Origin: a bacterium
GTDB lineage: Bacteria > UBP13 > UBA5359
Assembly: GCA_028685295.1 (NCBI GenBank)
Contig: JAQUEL010000037.1
Span: 1-18,291 of the forward strand
DNA: 18,291 nucleotides
Direction: 5' to 3'
Made by a program: the position numbers and the translations under genes
The notes under the pieces: model-generated
Databases searched by the model: none
What the model saw: the letters and a program-made list of their open reading frames with translations, nothing else
What the model was told of the DNA's origin: nothing
Part shown: positions 8,129 through 14,769 of the stretch, in pieces
Numbering within the stretch: the stretch's first letter is position 1
Layout: each line of letters starts with the position of its first letter

Positions 8129-8917
8129 ATGAGAATAGTCAGATATATAGCGGCGGCTGCAGAGGCCTATGGCATAATGGATGACGAAGTTATCAGGCCA
8201 ATTGTCGGTCTGCCCTGGAAGGGGATAAAACCCACCGGGGATGAATATCTGCCGGAAGAGGTAACTCTTTTGCCGCCTGTGCAGCCGCCCAATGTTTTTG
8301 CTATCGGTCTCAACTATAAGCGACATGCAGATGAATGCGGTATGAAATATCCGCCGGCCCCGGTGATCTTTCTTAAAGCTGCCAGCGCGGTCATCGGCTC
8401 CGGCGATGATATAATTCTGCCGGACATGGCGCCTGATGAGGTCGATTACGAAGCCGAGCTGGCTATCGTTATAGGACGGACCTGCCGCTATGTTTCGGAA
8501 TACGAGGCTCTGGATTATGTTCTGGGGTATACCTGCAGTAATGATGTCAGCGCCAGAGACTGCCAGATGAAACAGGATGCTCAATGGGCCAGGGCCAAGA
8601 GCTTTGATACTTTCTGTCCCCTGGGCCCATGGATAGAGACAGAGCTGGAGCCGGATGGGTTGGATATCATGCTGCGGCTGAATGGTACCGTTATGCAATC
8701 TTCTAATACTTCTGATATGCTCTTCGATTGTCGGAATTTAATAAGTTACTGCTCCCGGATTGCCACCTTACACCCCGGCACAGTTATTATGACCGGGACG
8801 CCTTCGGGCGTAGGCTTTTCACGCAACCCCCCGGTCTTTCTCAAACCCGGCGATAGGGTGGAGGTGGAAATAGAGGGCATAGGCACTCTTTATAACGGGG
8901 TCAGGAGCCAGTCTTAA
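8129..8917 (+). CDS. Fumarylacetoacetate hydrolase (FAH) family protein
   Basis: 262 residues in the bacterial FAH/HpcE arrangement: a short N-terminal cap (about 1-50) and then the catalytic beta-roll. Typical blocks are FAIGLNYKRHADE (57-69), FLKAASAVIGSGDDI, DYEAELAIVIGR with metal ligands E108 and E110, SNDVSARD with D139, FDTFCPLGPWI, and MTGTPSGVGF. Family members use Mg or Mn to cleave C-C bonds of acylpyruvates or diketo sugar acids, or act as isomerases and ureidoglycolate lyases. In a sugar island, cleavage of a 2,4-diketo-3-deoxy sugar acid (as in fucose and rhamnose oxidative routes) is plausible, but this subfamily varies widely. GGAGG (8119-8123) precedes ATG 8129, and a hairpin partly covers it. 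Confidence 0.93.
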   Translation: MRIVRYIAAAAEAYGIMDDEVIRPIVGLPWKGIKPTGDEYLPEEVTLLPPVQPPNVFAIGLNYKRHADECGMKYPPAPVIFLKAASAVIGSGDDIILPDMAPDEVDYEAELAIVIGRTCRYVSEYEALDYVLGYTCSNDVSARDCQMKQDAQWARAKSFDTFCPLGPWIETELEPDGLDIMLRLNGTVMQSSNTSDMLFDCRNLISYCSRIATLHPGTVIMTGTPSGVGFSRNPPVFLKPGDRVEVEIEGIGTLYNGVRSQS

Positions 8918-9018
8918 GGTAATACAAAAGATTATCTCATATTAGGAAGGTTTTCTGCTTTGCGTGTAGAATATGGCACGGGAGACCAATCTTATTATAA
9001 GAGATACGAGACGGATAT

Positions 9019-9053
9019 CTTTATCGCTCCGGGGATAGCCCGGAGAGATAAAG
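9019..9053. other. Long imperfect inverted repeat (stem-loop) upstream of the Gfo/Idh gene
   Basis: CTTTATC-g-CTCCGGG (9019-9033) is mirrored by CCCGGAG-a-GATAAAG (9039-9053) around the loop GATAG: 14 pairs with one internal g/a mismatch. No T-run follows on either strand, so it is not an intrinsic terminator. It lies in the 190-base gap 8918-9108, about 55 bases before the likely start at 9109. It could be a leader structure, an mRNA stability element or a protein-binding site. Confidence 0.65.
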
Positions 9054-9108
9054 GGCGAATAAAGAAATATTCAATGTGGAATTCACATTGGAAATGGGGG
9101 AAGATAGA

Positions 9109-10152
9109 GTGGAAGTAAAGGCAGGTATTATAGGTGCCGGCATTGGTCGCGTTCATTTGGAGGGCTACCAGGCGGCCGGAGCAGAAGTGGTGGCCCTCTG
9201 TGATGTCAATGAGAGCAGGGCCCGGGAAACAGCGGAGAAGTACGGTGTCAGAAAAGTATATACTGATTATAAGGAGATGCTAAAGGATGCGGAGATCAAT
9301 ACGATCAGCGTTTGTACTCCTAATTCCATGCATGCTTCTATGTCCATAGATGCTTTGGAAGCCGGCAAGCATGTCATTTGCGAGAAGCCGCTGTCTGTAA
9401 ATGCAGCTGATGCGCAGAGAATAGTGGATGTGGCGGCAAAGAGCGACAAGAAGTTTATGGTGGCCTTCTGCTACCGCTTTCGTGAAGATGCCCAGTTGAT
9501 GAAAAAATTTGTCGAAGGTGGAGAGTTGGGGCGCATCTACTATGCCAAGACAGCCTGGCTGAGGCGACGCGGCATACCGGGTTTCGGTGGCTGGTTTACC
9601 ACTAAGGAGCTTTCCGGCGGCGGCCCGCTGATAGACCTGGGTGTGCATATGCTGGATCTGACCCTGTGGCTGATGGGCAATCCCAGGGCTGTATCCGTCA
9701 GCGGCTCGGCTTATGCAGAGTTTGGTCCCTATGGCAGAGGAGCCGGAGGCTACGGCAGGGATAAGAATCTCGGGGGCAAATATGATGTTGAGGATCTGGC
9801 CATAGGTCTGATAAAACTGGAGAATGGAGCTACTTTGCACCTAGAGGCCAGTTGGGCTACTAATATTGAAAAAGATGGCGGGCATAGCACATTGATAGGA
9901 ACGGAAGGCGGGGCCTGTCTTAATTTTGCTGAAGGCGGCTTCAAGCTGCATAAAGAGATGTACGGCCATCAGGTGGATGTCCTTCCGGTGGTCAAGGCCG
10001 GATCAGGCCATAAAGATGAGATGGCCCATTTTGTAAAGTGCATACAGGAGGATAAAGCGCCGACGGCTACCGGAGAGCAAGGGCTGGAGATTATGCGTAT
10101 TCTGGATGCCATTTATGAATCGGCGGCTACGGGTAAAGAAGTTATGCTGTAA
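9109..10152 (+). CDS. Gfo/Idh/MocA family NAD(P)-dependent oxidoreductase
   Basis: About 347 residues. The N-terminal Rossmann fold has VKAGIIGAGIGRVHLEGY with the GxGxxG loop, followed by ALCDVNESRA. The catalytic Lys is in CEKPLSV (K93), and the C-terminal sheet domain carries GGPLIDLGVHMLDL with D176 and H180, the usual Asp and His near the substrate. These enzymes oxidise or reduce a hydroxyl of sugars, inositols or sugar acids. I chose GTG 9109 because it puts the Rossmann strand right at the N-terminus and has GGGGGA 7 bases upstream; in-frame GTG 9076 and ATG 9094 are alternatives that would add up to 11 residues. In this island it is the probable redox step acting on the released sugar. 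Confidence 0.93.
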   Translation: MEVKAGIIGAGIGRVHLEGYQAAGAEVVALCDVNESRARETAEKYGVRKVYTDYKEMLKDAEINTISVCTPNSMHASMSIDALEAGKHVICEKPLSVNAADAQRIVDVAAKSDKKFMVAFCYRFREDAQLMKKFVEGGELGRIYYAKTAWLRRRGIPGFGGWFTTKELSGGGPLIDLGVHMLDLTLWLMGNPRAVSVSGSAYAEFGPYGRGAGGYGRDKNLGGKYDVEDLAIGLIKLENGATLHLEASWATNIEKDGGHSTLIGTEGGACLNFAEGGFKLHKEMYGHQVDVLPVVKAGSGHKDEMAHFVKCIQEDKAPTATGEQGLEIMRILDAIYESAATGKEVML

Positions 10153-10178
10153 GACGGCAGAGATAGTAGCAGTACGAA

Positions 10179-10230
10179 GGGGCCGGTCCTACATCCTTGA
10201 CAGTGGAGACAAGAAGACAGGACCGGCCCC
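10179..10230. other. Perfect 12-bp GC-rich inverted repeat between Gfo/Idh and M24 copy 2
   Basis: GGGGCCGGTCCT (10179-10190) is exactly mirrored by AGGACCGGCCCC (10219-10230), with a 28-base spacer. The GC-rich stem lies 27 bases after the Gfo/Idh stop, where a terminator might sit, but what follows is CTCATGAC rather than T-rich sequence. It may be an mRNA 3'-end stabiliser, a Rho-linked end or a remnant of a small palindromic element. Confidence 0.7.
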
Positions 10231-10289
10231 CTCATGACTAGCACAACGGCTGCTTGCAGCGCCGGCATTCCAATAGGGAGGGGACAAAA

Positions 10290-11462
10290 ATGGCATATAT
10301 TATTTCAAAAGATGAGTTTCGTTCAAGAATTAAGAGGACGCAGGAGGCTATGGTGGATGCCGGCCTGGATATCCTGATTACTTTCGGCAATGAAGCGGAG
10401 CCGCAGTATGTTCGTTATTATGCAAACTACTGGCCCTCTTTTGAAACAGCATCCGTCTGTATTCCGCTTGTTGGAGAACCGGTTCTTCTTATCGGCCCGG
10501 AAAGTGGAACGTATAGCGCCTACTGGTCTAAAATAAAAGCGATAGAGCGTATCAAAGTTCTTCGTGAATCTTCCGAGCCCGAATATCCCGGTGAAAAGCT
10601 GAACACTCTTTATAATCTTTTCAATAGATATCTAAATGAGGATTCCATGCGCCGTATCGGCATTGTGGGATACCCCTTCATGAGCGCGCCTGTTTATAAG
10701 GCTATTTGCGAGACTGCTGCCGCATTTGGATGCGAGGTGGTCAGAGCGGAGCAACTGGTCATCAATTTAAAGATGATTAAAAGCCGACAGGAAGTTGCCA
10801 TCATGAAGCATGCCGCTAAAATCAGTGAACAGGCTGTGGGCAAGGTGTTGGAGATAATAAAACCCGGCATGACGGAGACGCAGGTAGTGGGTGAGGCCGA
10901 GCGGGAGATTCGTGCCCTGGGTGCGGAAAACGAGGCCTACCCCATGTGGTGCTTATCCGGCGTCAATACCCAGCATGCTATCGGTCGCCCTGATGCTAAT
11001 AAAGTGATTCGTGAGGGTGAACTGGTGCAGCTCCAGTTCGGTGCCAGAGTAGCAGGATACGCTTCAAGCGTGGGCCGTCCGGTTGCTATGGGAAAGGTCA
11101 GTGATGAAATTCTGGAGTTGATGGATATAGGGCTGGAAGCACATCTGGCAACTATAGAATGTATGCGGGCGGGTATACCTGCCAAAGAGGTTGATCGCAG
11201 ATATCGGGAGGTGCTGGAGAAGCGCGGCGCCGCCGGATGTAACCTCTACGGCCCCTGCCACGGCTCCGGGCTGATGGAGGGCGAGCACCCCTGGATAGAA
11301 TCTAATTCCGATTACTTGCTTAAAGAGAACATGACCTATTGTGTAGACACCTTTCTGAAGCGTAACGGATATGGCTTGCGCTGGGAAGATCAGGTCTGTG
11401 TCAAAGAAGGTGGCGTCGATCAATTTACCGGTAAATATCTCGAAGTTATGAGCATAGGCTGA
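10290..11462 (+). CDS. M24 family (Xaa-Pro peptidase/creatinase fold) protein lacking metal-ligand aspartates, copy 2
   Basis: 390 residues from ATG 10290, which has GGGAGGGG (10276-10283) 6 bases upstream; a longer frame from TTG 10254 would cross that site. It is clearly paralogous to the protein at 6902: both share a WP-x-FE segment near residue 49, SGVN..HAIGRP, GARVAGY, YGPCHG-x-G-x-x-E and ENMT...VDTF. The same active-site changes recur: Q249 and S260 replace the two metal Asp, H324 stays, D353 replaces the first Glu, and E366 stays. H229 matches the creatinase-type active-site His position. Two copies in one operon with the same loss argue for a retained non-peptidase function, perhaps two subunits or two related substrates. 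It is the last gene before a terminator. Confidence 0.9.
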   Translation: MAYIISKDEFRSRIKRTQEAMVDAGLDILITFGNEAEPQYVRYYANYWPSFETASVCIPLVGEPVLLIGPESGTYSAYWSKIKAIERIKVLRESSEPEYPGEKLNTLYNLFNRYLNEDSMRRIGIVGYPFMSAPVYKAICETAAAFGCEVVRAEQLVINLKMIKSRQEVAIMKHAAKISEQAVGKVLEIIKPGMTETQVVGEAEREIRALGAENEAYPMWCLSGVNTQHAIGRPDANKVIREGELVQLQFGARVAGYASSVGRPVAMGKVSDEILELMDIGLEAHLATIECMRAGIPAKEVDRRYREVLEKRGAAGCNLYGPCHGSGLMEGEHPWIESNSDYLLKENMTYCVDTFLKRNGYGLRWEDQVCVKEGGVDQFTGKYLEVMSIG

Positions 11463-11475
11463 ATAAATATCGGCT

Positions 11476-11540
11476 GAGAGGCAGGGCTGTAACATGACAG
11501 CGCTATATCGCAACGTTCATCTGCCTCTCGTGATTTTTTT
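11476..11540 (+). terminator. Rho-independent terminator with branched stem
   Basis: GAGAGGCAG (11476-11484) pairs with CTGCCTCTC (11521-11529), followed by seven T bases at 11534-11540. The 36-base loop can itself fold: GCTGT (11486-11490) with ACAGC (11497-11501). It begins 13 bases after the M24 copy 2 stop and should end the island transcript. Confidence 0.8.
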
Positions 11541-11543
11541 ATC

Positions 11544-11561
11544 ATGTTAAAATTTTCACTA
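11544..11561. promoter_or_regulatory. Possible Rex (redox-sensing repressor) binding site
   Basis: ATGTTAA-AATT-TTCACTA is an 18-bp near-palindrome. The Firmicute Rex consensus is TTGTTAA or TTGTGAA, four bases, then TTAACAA or TTCACAA; each half here differs from it at one base. Rex senses NADH/NAD and is known to control NAD-linked hydrogenases and fermentation genes. The site lies right after the terminator, ahead of a TTGACG/TAATCT promoter-like pair, but about 750 bases before hydC, so the link to the hydrogenase is inference. Confidence 0.4.
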
Positions 11562-11587
11562 AATTCTATTTTTCGGCCGATTTCCTC

Positions 11588-11616
11588 TTGACGCTCGCCA
11601 TCCATGGTGGTAATCT
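11588..11616 (+). promoter_or_regulatory. Weak promoter-like pair upstream of the hydrogenase region
   Basis: TTGACG (11588-11593) and TAATCT (11611-11616) are separated by 17 bases. The -35 is close to consensus but the -10 matches only at the first, second and last base. If real, the hyd transcript would carry a leader of about 690 bases. No better promoter was seen closer to hydC. Confidence 0.3.
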
Positions 11617-11647
11617 ATACCGGGTTATCAAAAAACAGGTGTTAATG

Positions 11648-11705
11648 TTGGATAAATCCAGGAAAATACCGGTAGCAGCAGCCGGAAGGCTGCTGAATTA
11701 TCCAA
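11648..11705 (+). ncRNA. Candidate structured RNA leader element (nested hairpin with GGAA tetraloop)
   Basis: TTGGATAA (11648-11655) pairs with TTATCCAA (11698-11705), enclosing CAGCAGCC-GGAA-GGCTGCTG (11676-11695), an 8-bp stem capped by a GNRA loop. More short hairpins follow, for example TCCCT-tgc-AGGGA at 11746-11758. It does not match any riboswitch class that I can recall. It also lies in an open frame (from ATG 11645) that I cannot assign, so a coding explanation is not excluded. Confidence 0.35.
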
Positions 11706-11901
11706 GGCCTCCGGAGGAGCCGAAGGCCGCTGGGATACAGCATGTTCCCTTGCAGGGACCGGGCCGTATCATCGATGTGGCGGCACCGTCATTGCATCAG
11801 AAGTCGGCTTGTTTTGAATGCTGCGGATATTTTATTTACGAATACGGCGTTTCGGGATCGGCAGTCGGTTCACGATGTATGAGGATGCCGAGGAGTATGT
11901 T

Positions 11902-12267
11902 ATGATGGGCGAAGCCGGTAACCTGGAAATAGCTATGGCTGATTGCGCCAATTTCAATTGTCGAAGGCTCTCTGTCAAGATTGTTTTAGATAATATTCCA
12001 CAAGCCCTTGATTTCAGGGCGGGTATTTCTGTTGTCAAAGATAGTGATAAAATTCACAAGACCATCGATTGTTATGGTATTAATATAAGCGCTATCAAGA
12101 ATCATCCTCTCGGCGCAGGCCAGATAAGGCGCAGGGATGCAAAGAGTTCGGGAGCGCTTGGATATCCGGCTTGCCGGAGTGCGCGGCTGTCGCAAGAAAC
12201 GGCCTGTAAATTTCAAAGTATCAGCAAAGATGGGCCGATTGCTGAAGGCCAGAGGCAAAGTTATTAG
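11902..12267 (+). CDS. Hypothetical protein, weakly supported
   Basis: An open frame of 121 residues from ATG 11902, with AGGAG (11891-11895) 6 bases upstream. The first 60 residues look plausibly coding, with alternating hydrophobic and charged residues (LEIAMADC, LSVKIVLDNIP, AGISVVKD); the last 50 are low in hydrophobics and rich in Arg, Gln and Ser, unlike a folded domain. I recognise no family. It ends 40 bases before hydC. It could be a real small gene, the 3' part of a frameshifted gene, or leader RNA with chance coding potential. Confidence 0.3.
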   Translation: MMGEAGNLEIAMADCANFNCRRLSVKIVLDNIPQALDFRAGISVVKDSDKIHKTIDCYGINISAIKNHPLGAGQIRRRDAKSSGALGYPACRSARLSQETACKFQSISKDGPIAEGQRQSY

Positions 12268-12307
12268 TGTTGGATATATATAGCTATAAATAAGGGGGTA
12301 ATTTCTA

Positions 12308-12838
12308 ATGTCAACGGTAATGGATGCAGAGGCCCCGGCTGAAGCCAGGGTGCTCAATGGGACGCTGCATAAGTTTCAGCGAGTAAATGAGATCATTGAC
12401 AGGCATGGCAAGGCCCCGTCGAATCTCATTGCCATTCTGCAAGAGGTGCAAAAGGAGTATCGCTATTTGCCGGAGGAGATTATGACCTATATCGCCACCG
12501 TCATGGAGATACATCCTTCCAGTGTCTACGGCGTAGCCACATTTTATGCTCAGTTCTCGCTGGAGCCCAAGGGAAAGCACATAATTAAAGTTTGCGACGG
12601 CACAGCCTGTCATGTTCGTAACTCCCAATGGATTATCGATAGTCTTAGAGAGCATCTGCATCTGAAACAGGGTGAACATACTACCAGGGATATGATCTTT
12701 ACCTTTGAGACAGTGGCCTGTATCGGCGCCTGTGCCCTAGCTCCGGCCATGATGTTGGATGGTGAGATCTACGGACAGCTGACGCCTGATAAGATTAAGG
12801 AAATTATAGATAAGATTGTTGCCGAGGAGGGGGAATAA
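12308..12838 (+). CDS. hydC: [FeFe] hydrogenase subunit HydC (NuoE-like, thioredoxin-fold [2Fe-2S])
   Basis: 176 residues of the NuoE/HndA family. A helical N-terminal half (LIAILQEVQKEYRYLP, VYGVATFYAQF) precedes a thioredoxin-like domain that holds one [2Fe-2S] cluster through C96, C101 (CDGTAC) and C138, C142 (CIGAC). In HydABC hydrogenases this smallest subunit sits beside the flavin subunit and takes part in electron transfer with NAD(H). GGGGG at 12294-12298 lies 9 bases before ATG 12308. Its stop overlaps the hydB start (TAATG), so the two are translationally coupled. Gene order C-B-A matches Thermotoga maritima. The ~18 residues before the conserved fold vary widely between homologs. 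Confidence 0.96.
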   Translation: MSTVMDAEAPAEARVLNGTLHKFQRVNEIIDRHGKAPSNLIAILQEVQKEYRYLPEEIMTYIATVMEIHPSSVYGVATFYAQFSLEPKGKHIIKVCDGTACHVRNSQWIIDSLREHLHLKQGEHTTRDMIFTFETVACIGACALAPAMMLDGEIYGQLTPDKIKEIIDKIVAEEGE

Positions 12839-14769
12839 TGAGCAGCACTAGTAGCACTAAAGTGGATATGAACCGTGCTCATAAAGATTATTGCCAGGCA
12901 CTGAAACGTGAAAAGATACGTGTGGCGGTCTGTGCCGGCCTGGGCTGCATAGTCAACGGAGCGCTGGAGCTTTACGATGCGTTGGAAGCCGAAATCAAAG
13001 CCAAAGGTATATATGCAGACCTATGCTACCTTTTAGAGGATGAAAGCAATAGTGGCTGTAGCGTAGTCAAGACCGGCTGCCAGGGGTTCTGCGAAGCCGG
13101 GGCGCTGATGAGAATAGAGCCGGCTGGTCTGGTGTACATTCATGTCAAGCCGGAGGATGCGGCAGAGATCGTTGAGCGGACACTGCTGAAGGGTGAAATT
13201 ATAGAACGATTGGCTTATAAGGCGCCGCATTCTGATAAGGCCGTAGCTGAGCGTAATGAAATACCGTTTTATAGTGGGCAGAAGCAGATAGTGCTGCGCA
13301 ATTGCGGCATCATAGATCCCAGTGATATAAGAGATTATATTGCGCATGACGGCTACCTGGCCTTGCAGAAGGCTTTAAAAGAGATGAGCCGAGACGAAGT
13401 CATTTCTACTGTTATCGATTCCGGCCTCAGAGGGCGTGGCGGTGCGGGTTTCCCCGCTGGGCGCAAATGGGCCTTTGCTAAAGCAGAGGAATCCGACACC
13501 AAGTATATGGTCTGTAACGCTGATGAGGGCGATCCCGGCGCATTCATGGATCGCAGCGTTCTGGAAGGCGACCCGCATTCGGTAATCGAGGCCATGGCTA
13601 TAGCCGGATACGCCATCGGCGCCAATCACGGTTATATTTATGTCCGGGCCGAGTATCCTCTGGCGGTAGCCAGACTGAAACATGCCTTGAAAGAGGCCAG
13701 AGATAACGGTCTTCTGGGCAACGATATCCTGGGCAGCGGCTTTGACTTCGATATCAAGATTAAGGAGGGCGCCGGCGCCTTTGTCTGCGGCGAAGAATCG
13801 GCTTTGCTGGCCTCCATAGAAGGAAAGAGAGGAATGCCGCGTCCCAAACCGCCGTTCCCGGCTCAGAAGGGGCTCTGGGGATACCCGACGGTTATTAATA
13901 ATGTTGAGACGCTGGCCAGCGTTCCGCTGGTAATTTTGCGCGGAGCAGAGTGGTTCAGCAGCTGCGGTGTAGGCAGGAGTACGGGAACTAAAACTTTTGC
14001 CCTCTCCGGCAAGGTTAGAAATACCGGCCTGGTGGAAGTCCCCATGGGTACAACTCTACGGGATATGATCTTCAAGATCGGCGGAGGCATCCGGGGTGAC
14101 AAGCGGTTTAAAGCAGTACAGATCGGCGGGCCTTCCGGTGGTTGCCTGACGGAGGAGCATCTGGATCTGACACTGGATTATGATTCACTGGCCAAGGTGG
14201 GAGCCATCATCGGTTCCGGTGGCCTGGTGGTCATGGATGAAGATACCTGTATGGTGGAAATGGCTCGTTTCTTCATGCATTTTACTCAGAGCGAATCCTG
14301 TGGCAAATGTGTTCCCTGTCGTGAGGGAACCAAGCGCATGTTGGAGATATTGGAGAAGATAGTGGCCGGCAAGGGAACGATGGAGGATCTGGAATTGCTG
14401 GATGAGGTGGCCCAAATGGTCAAGGACGCCTCCCTTTGCGGCCTGGGCAAGACGGCTCCAAACCCTGTTCTAACAATGATAAAGTACTTCCGTGATGAAT
14501 ATCTGGCCCATGTAGTGGATAAACGTTGTCCGGCGGGACAGTGCCAGGCATTCAAGTCTTACTATATCGATCCCGAGCTATGCAAGGGATGCGGCAAGTG
14601 CTCTCGCGGTTGCCCGGCCAAGGCTATATCCGGGAAGCCCAGGGAAGCCTATAGCATAGATACAGAGGCCTGCCTGAAGTGCGGCGCTTGCGTGGAGATG
14701 TGTCCCTTCGGGGCCATCAGCAAGGGGGACGGGACCAAGAGCAAGGAGGATAATGGAAGAGATGGCTAA
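12838..14769 (+). CDS. hydB: [FeFe] hydrogenase subunit HydB (NuoF-like flavoprotein, NAD-binding)
   Basis: 643 residues. Domains in order: thioredoxin-like [2Fe-2S] (C32, C37, C81, C85); NuoF core with the FMN loop GRGGAGFPAGRKW (199-211) and NADH-site segment CGEESALLASIEGKRG (317-332); an SLBB region (about 385-440); a [4Fe-4S] site at C488, C491, C494 and C534; and a C-terminal pair of [4Fe-4S] ferredoxin motifs (C582/585/588/592 and C612/615/618/622). This layout is that of HydB of bifurcating hydrogenases and HndC of NADP-reducing ones. FMN exchanges electrons with NAD(H), and in bifurcating enzymes with ferredoxin. Its 3' end overlaps hydA by 17 bases, and AGGAGG (14744-14749) inside hydB serves hydA. 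Soluble, cytoplasmic. Confidence 0.97.
   Translation: MSSTSSTKVDMNRAHKDYCQALKREKIRVAVCAGLGCIVNGALELYDALEAEIKAKGIYADLCYLLEDESNSGCSVVKTGCQGFCEAGALMRIEPAGLVYIHVKPEDAAEIVERTLLKGEIIERLAYKAPHSDKAVAERNEIPFYSGQKQIVLRNCGIIDPSDIRDYIAHDGYLALQKALKEMSRDEVISTVIDSGLRGRGGAGFPAGRKWAFAKAEESDTKYMVCNADEGDPGAFMDRSVLEGDPHSVIEAMAIAGYAIGANHGYIYVRAEYPLAVARLKHALKEARDNGLLGNDILGSGFDFDIKIKEGAGAFVCGEESALLASIEGKRGMPRPKPPFPAQKGLWGYPTVINNVETLASVPLVILRGAEWFSSCGVGRSTGTKTFALSGKVRNTGLVEVPMGTTLRDMIFKIGGGIRGDKRFKAVQIGGPSGGCLTEEHLDLTLDYDSLAKVGAIIGSGGLVVMDEDTCMVEMARFFMHFTQSESCGKCVPCREGTKRMLEILEKIVAGKGTMEDLELLDEVAQMVKDASLCGLGKTAPNPVLTMIKYFRDEYLAHVVDKRCPAGQCQAFKSYYIDPELCKGCGKCSRGCPAKAISGKPREAYSIDTEACLKCGACVEMCPFGAISKGDGTKSKEDNGRDG

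Larger units (their letters stand above)
11541..12307. other. 767-bp stretch without a recognisable gene
   Basis: This gap between the island terminator and hydC holds the possible Rex site, a weak promoter-like pair, the nested hairpin at 11648-11705 and two overlapping open frames (11645-11905 and 11818-12267) in different frames. Neither frame shows a family motif I know. The frame shift between them and the Cys-rich piece near 11814-11830 (CFECCG) could mean a decayed gene. GGGGG at 12294-12298 is the ribosome site of hydC. A TATAGCTATA palindrome lies at 12279-12288. Confidence 0.5.

Noticed and set aside
7661-8698. 345-codon open frame on the minus strand across the end of M24 copy 1 and most of the FAH gene
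   Set aside because: It covers two genes with clear family motifs on the + strand, has no recognisable motif of its own, and arises from the codon pattern of the opposite strand.
8960-9118. 52-codon frame from TTG 8960 with AGGAAGG upstream
   Set aside because: Rare start codon, overlap with the Gfo/Idh start, unusual Trp- and Lys-rich end, and it spans the 9019-9053 stem-loop, which explains the sequence constraint better.
10197-10202. Perfect TTGACA inside the loop of the 10179-10230 inverted repeat
   Set aside because: No -10 box at 15-19 bases downstream, where the GC-rich repeat arm lies, so it was not called a promoter.
12279-12290. TATAGCTATA palindrome and TATAAA just before hydC
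   Set aside because: It sits only about 4 bases before the ribosome-binding site, leaving no room for a transcription start, so a -10 role is unlikely.
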